DNA of 6,294 nt, from the NCBI GenBank assembly GCA_031423755.1, contig JANPGC010000032.1, positions 1 to 6,294 on the forward strand. The letters are read 5' to 3'. Of the stretch, positions 1 through 4,764 are shown one piece after another. The translations under genes were made by a program, and so were the position numbers. The DNA comes from JANMEX01 sp031423755 (lineage in GTDB: Bacteria; Pseudomonadota; Alphaproteobacteria; Rhizobiales; Rhizobiaceae). Under the pieces are notes generated by a model, which worked only from the letters and a program-made list of their open reading frames with translations, searched no databases and was not told the origin of the DNA. The number at the start of each line of letters is the position of its first letter. Position 1 is the stretch's first letter.

Positions 1-148
1 TCTGCGCTCGCAGCATACTCTACGCGCCGGTGCACAGTGGCCGCACTTTGCGCCAACTTTCTGGAAAATCAACAGTATTCTTCGGTTATGAACTGCAATT
101 TGCTTGACAGTTGCGGGCTTGCAATGCGCCAGAGATTCGCCGGCTAAT
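1..148. other. Noncoding stretch downstream of pleD, no supported gene
   Basis: This stretch lies beyond the pleD stop codon and reaches the left window edge. I find no open reading frame with recognisable protein content on either strand. Inverted repeats are short: a 5-bp arm pair CTGCG/CGCAG at 2-13 and a 4-bp AGTG/CACT pair at 36-47. Neither is followed by a T-run, so I do not call a terminator. In many rhizobia the gene after pleD is rpmG (ribosomal protein L33); if that order holds here it would start beyond the window edge, and this stretch would contain its promoter. That is inference, since no convincing -35/-10 pair is visible. Confidence 0.5.
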
Positions 149-1519
149 TCAGGCCGCGAGCTGAACAACCCGGTTGCGGCCGCTGTTTTTGGCTTCGTAG
201 AGCGCGCGGTCCGAGCGCTTGATAAGATCGGTAACCGAATCAACACCGGCAATAAGACTCGACACACCCACAGACGTGGTCACGCTGATTGTCTTGCCGC
301 CCGGCAGCGCAAAGGGCTCGTTTTCAATGGCCGCACGCACGCGCTCCGCCACACGCGCCGCTATCTCAGCATCGGTGTCAGGCATCGCAACCACAAACTC
401 CTCGCCGCCAAAGCGGCAGACAAGATCAGCGCCCCGAACCTGACGGCGCAGTCGCAGCGCGAACTCGCGCAGCACTTCATCGCCGCCGTCATGACCGTGC
501 GTGTCATTGATGCTCTTGAATTTGTCGATATCCGTGATCAAGAACGACAGCGGCCGCTTGCGCTGATTGGCGCGCTCGAACAGCGTAGTCATGTGATTGT
601 CGAGATAGCGGCGGTTGTGCAGCCCGGTCAGCCCGTCCGTGACTGCCATCTCAATCGTCTGAACCAGACTCTTGCGCAGCGCGTCATTGTAATTCTTCCG
701 CCGCACTTGCGTGCGCAAGCGCGCCGTCAGCTCCTGCGGGTCGAGCGGGCGCACCATGAAATCATTGACCCCAAGCTCAAGCGCCCGCATCACGCGCTCG
801 TCCTCGCCGGGCTCTGCAATCAACAGAATAGGCAGAAAACGCGTCCGGTCGAGCGAGCGCAGCTGCGAGCAGAGGCGCAGCGGATCAAAATTGGCAAAGC
901 CGGTGGTAATCAGAACGCAGTCGTAGTCCTTCTCGACAGCCTGAAAAAAGCCGGTCTGAGGATCTCGCGTGGTGTCTACCTCATACTCGGCATAAAGCAT
1001 CTTGCCGATGCGCTCGGCGGAATTCGGACGTTCATCGATCAGCAACAGGCGCGGCTTGCCTTGCATTTCGCCGGTCTTGCCCTGCAACAGTTCATCAATA
1101 CCTATCGCGCGGGTGGTTGCCGCGCGCAGACGCAGCTCATCCGTCAGCGTCTTCAGGCGAACGAGGCTTTTGACGCGTGACATCAGCTGCAAATCATTGA
1201 CCGGCTTGGTCAGGAAATCATCAGCGCCCGCCGTCAATCCGCGCACGCGGTCAGAAGGCTGGTCAAGCGCGGTCACCATCACCACGGGAATGTGACGTGT
1301 CGCGGGATCGGCTTTCAGCCGCTCGCAAACCTCAAAGCCGTCCATGCCGGGCATCATGATATCAAGCAGGATCAGGTCAATGCCGCCCTGCTCGCAGACC
1401 GCCAGCGCTTCCGGCCCGTTCATCGCGGTGACAACTTCGTAATATTCCGCAGAAAGGCGCGCCTGCAAAAGCTTCACATTGGCCGGGATGTCGTCAACAA
1501 CCAGAATTCTTGCGGTCAC
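149..1519 (-). CDS. pleD: PleD, response regulator with diguanylate cyclase (GGDEF) output
   Basis: A 456-residue protein, close to the 454 residues of Caulobacter PleD, with the same layout: receiver, receiver-like adaptor, GGDEF. Receiver 1 (about 1-120) has acidic residues D9 and D10, phosphoacceptor D53 (LILLDIMMPGMDG), T83 and K105. Receiver 2 (about 155-272) has no aspartate at the phosphorylation position (VLITTGF around 202-208), as expected for the adaptor domain. The GGDEF domain (about 290-454) carries DGLTGLHNRRY, metal-site D330, N338, D347 and the active-site loop GGEEF at 371-375. RGAD at 362-365, five residues before the loop, is the RxxD inhibitory site that binds cyclic di-GMP. 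The enzyme should condense two GTP into cyclic di-GMP when phosphorylated, dimerise through its receivers and be product-inhibited. In Caulobacter it acts at the stalked pole, controlled by PleC and DivJ. The start is GTG (1517-1519), with GGAG at 1527-1530 seven bases upstream. It lies 21 bp behind divK. Confidence 0.95.
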   Translation of the reverse strand: MTARILVVDDIPANVKLLQARLSAEYYEVVTAMNGPEALAVCEQGGIDLILLDIMMPGMDGFEVCERLKADPATRHIPVVMVTALDQPSDRVRGLTAGADDFLTKPVNDLQLMSRVKSLVRLKTLTDELRLRAATTRAIGIDELLQGKTGEMQGKPRLLLIDERPNSAERIGKMLYAEYEVDTTRDPQTGFFQAVEKDYDCVLITTGFANFDPLRLCSQLRSLDRTRFLPILLIAEPGEDERVMRALELGVNDFMVRPLDPQELTARLRTQVRRKNYNDALRKSLVQTIEMAVTDGLTGLHNRRYLDNHMTTLFERANQRKRPLSFLITDIDKFKSINDTHGHDGGDEVLREFALRLRRQVRGADLVCRFGGEEFVVAMPDTDAEIAARVAERVRAAIENEPFALPGGKTISVTTSVGVSSLIAGVDSVTDLIKRSDRALYEAKNSGRNRVVQLAA

Positions 1520-1526
1520 AGTGTTG

Positions 1527-1530
1527 CTCC
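1527..1530 (-). promoter_or_regulatory. Ribosome binding site of pleD (GGAG)
   Basis: On the minus strand GGAG stands seven bases before a GTG codon. No ATG lies nearby in this frame, and the encoded N-terminus (MTARILVVDD) begins exactly where receiver domains of this family begin. The site therefore supports a GTG start for pleD. Confidence 0.7.
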
Positions 1531-1540
1531 GTTTCCCAAT

Positions 1541-1912
1541 TCAGGCGTCGCCAAGATAGGACTTGATCGTTTCGACAAATTTCGAGACGGAAATCGGCTT
1601 GGATATATACGCCTCGCAGCCGCCCTGCCGGATGCGTTCCTCATCGCCCTTCATGGCAAACGCTGTCACGGCAATCACGGGAATGCGGTGCAGCTTGTCG
1701 TCTTCCTTCAGCCATTTGGTAACCTCCAGCCCCGAAACCTCCGGCAGCTGAATGTCCATCAGGATCAGGTCCGGCTTGTGGGCGCGCGCAAGATCAAGCG
1801 CTTCGAGCCCGTTCCGCGTGCGAATCGTCTCATAGCCCGATGCTTCGATCAGGTCTTTGAAGAGCTTCATATTCAGCTCATTGTCTTCTACGATCATGAC
1901 GCGCTTTGGCAT
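1541..1912 (-). CDS. divK: DivK, single-domain cell-cycle response regulator
   Basis: A 123-residue stand-alone receiver domain without output domain. It has the acidic pair E9/D10, phosphoacceptor D53 (LILMDIQLPEVSG), T83, K105 before a proline, and the FAMKGDEERIRQGGCEAYISKP stretch typical of DivK, summarised here by its residues 85-106. The family is about 120-125 residues long. DivK is a diffusible phosphorylated signal. In Caulobacter it is phosphorylated by DivJ, dephosphorylated by PleC, and acts through DivL and CckA to lower CtrA activity; in rhizobia and Brucella PdhS-type kinases join in. ATG at 1910-1912 is chosen because AAGGA lies a few bases upstream and the reading frame further upstream does not resemble any protein. 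pleD follows after 21 bp in the same direction, so the two are very likely co-transcribed. No TTAA half-site of a CtrA box is present in the 133-bp upstream region. Confidence 0.93.
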   Translation of the reverse strand: MPKRVMIVEDNELNMKLFKDLIEASGYETIRTRNGLEALDLARAHKPDLILMDIQLPEVSGLEVTKWLKEDDKLHRIPVIAVTAFAMKGDEERIRQGGCEAYISKPISVSKFVETIKSYLGDA

Positions 1913-2045
1913 CTTGTCCTTCCCGGCGGGCTTGTCAGTCGCCTTGCGGCAACCAGACCAGACACCCTGCATATCGTGATTTGATTGACGAAACGCAAAG
2001 AACGCGCAATCGAGTTTACCGAGAGTGGAACCAACAGCGGAACGC
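1913..2045. promoter_or_regulatory. Divergent intergenic region between divK and the DUF3572 gene
   Basis: This 133-bp region must contain the promoters of both diverging units. For the plus strand a TTGACG at 1985-1990 resembles a -35 element, but the sequence 17 bases on (AATCGA, 2008-2013) is a poor -10. For divK a weak minus-strand pair TTGCGT/GATATG with 17-bp spacing can be drawn. I see no TTAA-N7-TTAA CtrA site and no GANTC methylation site inside it. Promoter positions are therefore tentative; only the existence of divergent promoters here is reasonably sure. Confidence 0.4.
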
Positions 2046-2360
2046 ATGGCAGACAAGATGCTGAAACAGAGCCAAAACACCATCAACGGCGAGGATATCG
2101 CCATCCGTGCGCTGGTCTGGATCGCCGGTAACGCGCCAATGTTGCACCGGTTCCTTGATCTGTCGGGCATTGATGCAAGCCAGATTCGCGAGGCGGCCAA
2201 GGAACCGGCGTTTCTGGCGGGTGTCTTGACCTTCATCCTCGCCCATGAGCCGACGCTCAACGAGTTTGCCGAGGCTGAAAACCTGCATCCCTCAGTGGTC
2301 GCCCAAGCGCTAAAGTCATTGCCGGACGGCGAGCGTGCTTATGATCAAGGCTCGATCTGA
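2046..2360 (+). CDS. DUF3572 family protein of unknown function
   Basis: A 104-residue, mainly helical, soluble protein. The run GEDIAIRALVWIAGN, the central FLDLSGIDASQIREAA and the AFLAGVLTFILAHEPTL segment match what I know of the DUF3572 family, which is about 90-100 residues and confined to alphaproteobacteria. No enzyme motif, signal peptide or membrane helix is apparent, and I assign no function. ATG at 2046 is preferred. GGA at 2039-2041 is a weak, closely spaced ribosome site. A GTG at 2025 and an ATG at 2058 are in frame alternatives, adding seven or removing four residues. The gene diverges from divK and ends 180 bp before dinB. Its neighbourhood (divK-pleD on one side, dinB on the other) is to my knowledge common in rhizobia and suggests an old, stable arrangement rather than a shared pathway. 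Confidence 0.8.
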   Translation: MADKMLKQSQNTINGEDIAIRALVWIAGNAPMLHRFLDLSGIDASQIREAAKEPAFLAGVLTFILAHEPTLNEFAEAENLHPSVVAQALKSLPDGERAYDQGSI

Positions 2361-2540
2361 CCTATCCTGTTGGCCGCCTCCAAGATTTCGGGCTGTCTGC
2401 GGAGAGCGCCTCAAAATCGCCGACGTGCGCTGGCGTCAGCAGCATCACGGTGATTGGATGGTTATCTGTCATCGGTTCGATTCTTTTTGTTCTGCATCGT
2501 GTGTTCTTGTATTGTTCCGCCAATTCTGGTGCTTGTCAAT
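2361..2540 (+). promoter_or_regulatory. Upstream (promoter) region of dinB
   Basis: This 180-bp stretch lies between the DUF3572 stop and the dinB start. Its right half is distinctly T-rich (about 2481-2517) in an otherwise GC-rich window, as expected of a promoter. It contains the LexA box at 2503-2517, a GATTC site at 2479-2483 of the kind methylated by CcrM, and an 11-bp palindrome ATCAC-G-GTGAT at 2444-2454. A possible weak -35 TTGTTC (2487-2492) and -10 TGTATT (2508-2513) have only a 15-bp spacer; if used, the LexA box would cover the -10. An open frame from a TTG at 2454 crosses this region but encodes hydrophobic sequence unlike any DinB N-terminus. Confidence 0.6.
2503..2517 (+). promoter_or_regulatory. 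LexA operator (SOS box), GTTC-N7-GTTC
   Basis: The sequence GTTCTTGTATTGTTC is a perfect match to the direct-repeat operator GTTC-N7-GTTC bound by LexA in alphaproteobacteria. It ends 23 bases before the chosen dinB start and sits in the T-rich promoter segment, a usual position for repression. The target gene is a classic SOS function, a translesion polymerase, which strengthens the call. Two further GTTC words precede it at 2475-2478 and 2489-2492. Confidence 0.85.
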
Positions 2541-3833
2541 ATGGGTGAAGTTCTGGGCCTCAAAGCGACCGCCTTCTGCCGCGACTGCCTGAAAGAGGCG
2601 GCGCGCGAGGAGCGCCGCTGCACGGCTTGCGGCTCGCCGCGCCTGCTGCGCCATGCCGAGCTTGGCGCGCTGTCCATTGCCCACATTGACTGCGACGCCT
2701 TCTACGCCTCCGTCGAAAAGCGCGACAACCCGGAACTGCGCGACAAACCTGTCATCATTGGCGGCGGCAAGCGCGGCGTTGTCTCCACTGCCTGCTACAT
2801 CGCGCGGGTCCACGGCGTCCGCTCAGCGATGCCAATGTTCAAGGCCTTGCAGGCTTGTCCTGATGCCGTCGTCGTCAAGCCGGACATGGAAAAATATGCG
2901 CGAGTGGGCCGCGAAGTGCGCGCGCTGATGCTCGAGATGACGCCGCTGGTCGAGCCGGTGTCCATCGACGAGGCGTTTCTCGACCTGTCCGGCACGGAAA
3001 AGCTGCACCGCGCCGCGCCATTCATGACGCTCGCCCGCTTTGCCAAGCGGGTTGAGCAGGAGATCGGCATTTCAGTCTCGGTCGGCCTGTCATACTGCAA
3101 GTTTCTCGCCAAGATCGCCTCCGACATGGAAAAGCCCCGCGGTTTTTCGATCATCGGTCAGGCGGAGGCGGTAGCCTACCTCGCCGCCCTGCCCGTTTCC
3201 AAAATCTGGGGCGTCGGCAAGGCGTTTGAAGAGACACTGTCACGCGATGGCATCACCATGATCGGCCAATTGCAAACGATGGAGGAAGCCAGCCTTATGC
3301 GCCGCTACGGGGTGATGGGCCAGCGCCTCGCCCGCCTCTCACGCGGCGTTGACAGTCGCAAGGTGGATCCCTCGTCCGACATGAAAAGCGTCTCGGCCGA
3401 AACCACTTTCAACGATGACCTTGCCTCACTCGAAGATCTTCGCCCGGTGCTGCGCGCACTCTCGGAACGCGTTGCCCGCCGGATGAAGTGCTATGGCGTT
3501 GCGGGCATGACGGTGGCGCTCAAGCTGAAGACCACAGACTTCAAGACCCGCAGCCGCAACAAGACGCTTTCAGACCCGACACAGCTTGCCGACCGGATAT
3601 TCCGCACTGGACTTGCGATGCTCGAGCGCGAAACCGACGGCACAAGATTCCGGCTCATCGGCATCGGCGTGTCCGAGCTTTGCGAGCCAACCCAGGCCGA
3701 TCCTGTCGATCTTGTTGACCCGCAAGCCGCCAAACGCGCCAAGGCGGAAGGCGCGATGGACGTGCTACGGGACAAGTTCGGAAACAATGCGCTGGAAACC
3801 GGCGAGACTTTCGGGCGCAAACGCCGGGACTGA
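2541..3833 (+). CDS. dinB: DNA polymerase IV (Y-family translesion polymerase), rhizobial type
   Basis: A 430-residue error-prone polymerase that copies past damaged template bases. The palm carries metal-binding D50 (AHIDCDAFYASVE) and the S141-I-D143-E144 motif; Y55 is at the steric-gate position that excludes ribonucleotides; Y86 and R89 (CYIARVHG) belong to the fingers. Thumb helix-hairpin-helix (ALPVSKIWGVGKAFE) and little-finger domain (about 310-375) follow. Before the palm lies an extension with C13-x2-C16 and C27-x2-C30, a likely zinc ribbon as seen in rhizobial DinB proteins but absent from E. coli DinB. No canonical clamp-binding QLxLF motif is present at the C-terminus; QADPVDLVD at 385-393 is a possible degenerate one. 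ATG 2541 is chosen because it follows the LexA box; ribosome-site matching is weak (TGGTG at 2527-2531). GTG 2529 is an alternative. Expected to be SOS-induced. Confidence 0.95.
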   Translation: MGEVLGLKATAFCRDCLKEAAREERRCTACGSPRLLRHAELGALSIAHIDCDAFYASVEKRDNPELRDKPVIIGGGKRGVVSTACYIARVHGVRSAMPMFKALQACPDAVVVKPDMEKYARVGREVRALMLEMTPLVEPVSIDEAFLDLSGTEKLHRAAPFMTLARFAKRVEQEIGISVSVGLSYCKFLAKIASDMEKPRGFSIIGQAEAVAYLAALPVSKIWGVGKAFEETLSRDGITMIGQLQTMEEASLMRRYGVMGQRLARLSRGVDSRKVDPSSDMKSVSAETTFNDDLASLEDLRPVLRALSERVARRMKCYGVAGMTVALKLKTTDFKTRSRNKTLSDPTQLADRIFRTGLAMLERETDGTRFRLIGIGVSELCEPTQADPVDLVDPQAAKRAKAEGAMDVLRDKFGNNALETGETFGRKRRD

Positions 3834-3851
3834 AGGAAAAGGAACATTGCC

Positions 3852-4403
3852 ATGACCGACCAATCGCCCGCGCTTGCCGAACGGCTGCTGCAAATCGAAC
3901 CGGAAAAGCTGACCGCCCAAGAGCGAAAGGTTTTGACCAAGCTCGCCTCGCGCCCCCGCATCAGCGAAGACATCAACACCACCTACAGCGGCCAGATGAC
4001 ATTCGGCGACAGGCTCGCCGATTCCGTCGCCGCCTTCGGCGGCTCATGGACCTTCATCATCCTGTTTTTCATCATTTTGATGGCCTGGGTGACGACCAAC
4101 ACGGTCCTCCTTGGAAGCACCAAGGCGTTCGACCCCTATCCGTTCATCTTCCTCAATCTCGTGCTATCCATGCTTGCGGCCATTCAGGCACCGATCATCA
4201 TGATGTCGCAGAACCGGCAATCAGCAAAAGACCGGCTGGTGGCGGGGCATGATTATGAGATCAACCTGAAAGCCGAACTCGAAATTCTTGCGTTGCATGA
4301 AAAACTCGACGATGTGCGGCAGGAGAAACTGGTGATCTTGATGAAGCAGCAGGCCGAGCAAATGAAAATCCTGGCGCAGCTTCTGAAGAATGCCGGGAAA
4401 TAG
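3852..4403 (+). CDS. DUF1003 family membrane protein
   Basis: A 183-residue protein matching DUF1003 through the run ADSVAAFGGSWTF, then FDPYPFIFLNLVLSMLAA, QAPIIMMSQNRQ, KDRL and HDYEINLKAELEI. Two hydrophobic helices at about 66-86 and 96-118 span the inner membrane, joined by a short loop. The N-terminal 60 residues are polar, and the C-terminal part (about 138-180) is charged and helical, probably a coiled coil in the cytoplasm. The biochemical function of the family is not known to me, and I do not propose one. The start ATG has purine-rich AAGGAAAAGGAA about six bases upstream (3834-3845), overlapping the dinB tail region. It begins 18 bp after the dinB stop and probably shares its transcript, which would place it downstream of the LexA box. 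Confidence 0.88.
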   Translation: MTDQSPALAERLLQIEPEKLTAQERKVLTKLASRPRISEDINTTYSGQMTFGDRLADSVAAFGGSWTFIILFFIILMAWVTTNTVLLGSTKAFDPYPFIFLNLVLSMLAAIQAPIIMMSQNRQSAKDRLVAGHDYEINLKAELEILALHEKLDDVRQEKLVILMKQQAEQMKILAQLLKNAGK

Positions 4404-4422
4404 CAACACCACTCGCGGGCTC

Positions 4423-4426
4423 GAGG
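4423..4426 (+). promoter_or_regulatory. Ribosome binding site deciding the DUF1905 start (GAGG)
   Basis: GAGG stands five bases before ATG 4432. The alternative in-frame ATG at 4390 would overlap the preceding gene and add 14 residues (MPGNSNTTRG and so on) not typical of the family, so this site supports 4432. Confidence 0.6.
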
Positions 4427-4431
4427 CACCA

Positions 4432-4731
4432 ATGGCTGATCACCAATTCGAAAATCCACTCTGGAAATGGGGCGGAAAGGGAAGCTGGCACTTTGTCACC
4501 GTGCCGGAAGACATTTCCGGAATCATCCGCATGAGCGTGCCGCACAAGGCAGGATTCGGCTCCGCTGGCGTCAGCGCCTCGATTGGCGATCACAGATGGA
4601 AGACTTCGATCTTCCCGGATGCGAAGTCAGGCTGTTATATTCTTCCCGTTAAGGCTGAAATCCGGAAGCAGTGTAATATCAAAGCGGGTGATGTCATTCC
4701 GGTTAGTCTCGACATCAACGGCATGGGCTGA
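4432..4731 (+). CDS. DUF1905 domain protein, single-domain form
   Basis: A 99-residue soluble protein consisting almost only of a DUF1905 domain, a small beta-rich fold. Visible family marks are the opening FENPLWKW, GSWHFVTVP at 17-25, GFGS at 41-44, the IGDHRWKTSIFP segment at 51-62, YILPVKAEIRK at 69-79 and the closing AGDVIPVSLDI. Some relatives carry an extra C-terminal YdeI/OmpD-associated region; this one ends right after the domain. No catalytic residues or signal peptide are evident, and the function is unknown. It starts 28 bp after the DUF1003 gene and is likely the last gene of the dinB-led group. Its stop codon faces the stop of the hydrolase gene 21 bp further on. Confidence 0.85.
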   Translation: MADHQFENPLWKWGGKGSWHFVTVPEDISGIIRMSVPHKAGFGSAGVSASIGDHRWKTSIFPDAKSGCYILPVKAEIRKQCNIKAGDVIPVSLDINGMG

Positions 4732-4764
4732 CCGGCATTGAAGGCCATATCGTCAATGTCCGTT
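4730..4764 (+). terminator. Hairpin between convergent genes, possible terminator
   Basis: Bases 4730-4741 can pair with 4753-4764: a core CATTGA/TCAATG is extended outward by G-U, G-C, one C-C mismatch, C-G, A-U and G-U pairs, around an 11-base loop (4742-4752). It covers the end of the DUF1905 gene and the end of the hydrolase gene. There is no following T-run, so it does not look like a strong intrinsic terminator. It might slow or end transcription from the plus strand; on the minus strand the G-U pairs are lost and the structure is weaker. Confidence 0.3.

Noticed and set aside
104..109. TTGACA as a plus-strand -35 element
   Set aside because: No acceptable -10 lies 16-18 bases downstream, and only antisense pleD sequence follows.
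104..1180. Long plus-strand open frame of 358 codons opposite pleD
   Set aside because: It lies antisense to a well-supported PleD, starts with TTG, and its translation is rich in Arg, Ala, Gln and His without any domain pattern, as expected of a GC-rich shadow frame.
1292..1984. Plus-strand open frame of 230 codons opposite divK and the start of pleD
   Set aside because: It is antisense to two recognised genes and its translation shows no family features.
2028..2043. GAAC-N8-GAAC just before the DUF3572 start as a second LexA box
   Set aside because: The spacer is eight bases rather than the seven required by the GAAC-N7-GAAC operator, and the gene has no known SOS role.
1913..2260. Upstream extension of the divK frame
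   Set aside because: The receiver domain begins at MPKRVMIVED with a good ribosome site; the extension is low in recognisable content and overlaps the DUF3572 gene antisense.
2444..2454. Palindrome ATCAC-G-GTGAT as a regulator site
   Set aside because: It is short and single, and does not match an operator I recognise; chance is a sufficient explanation.
2454..2540. Extended dinB start at TTG 2454
   Set aside because: The extra 29 residues are hydrophobic and cysteine-rich, unlike DinB, have no good ribosome site, and would place the LexA operator within the coding sequence.
4390..4431. Earlier ATG start of the DUF1905 gene overlapping the DUF1003 gene
   Set aside because: ATG 4432 has GAGG at correct spacing, and the domain begins soon after it; the 14 extra residues are not family-like.
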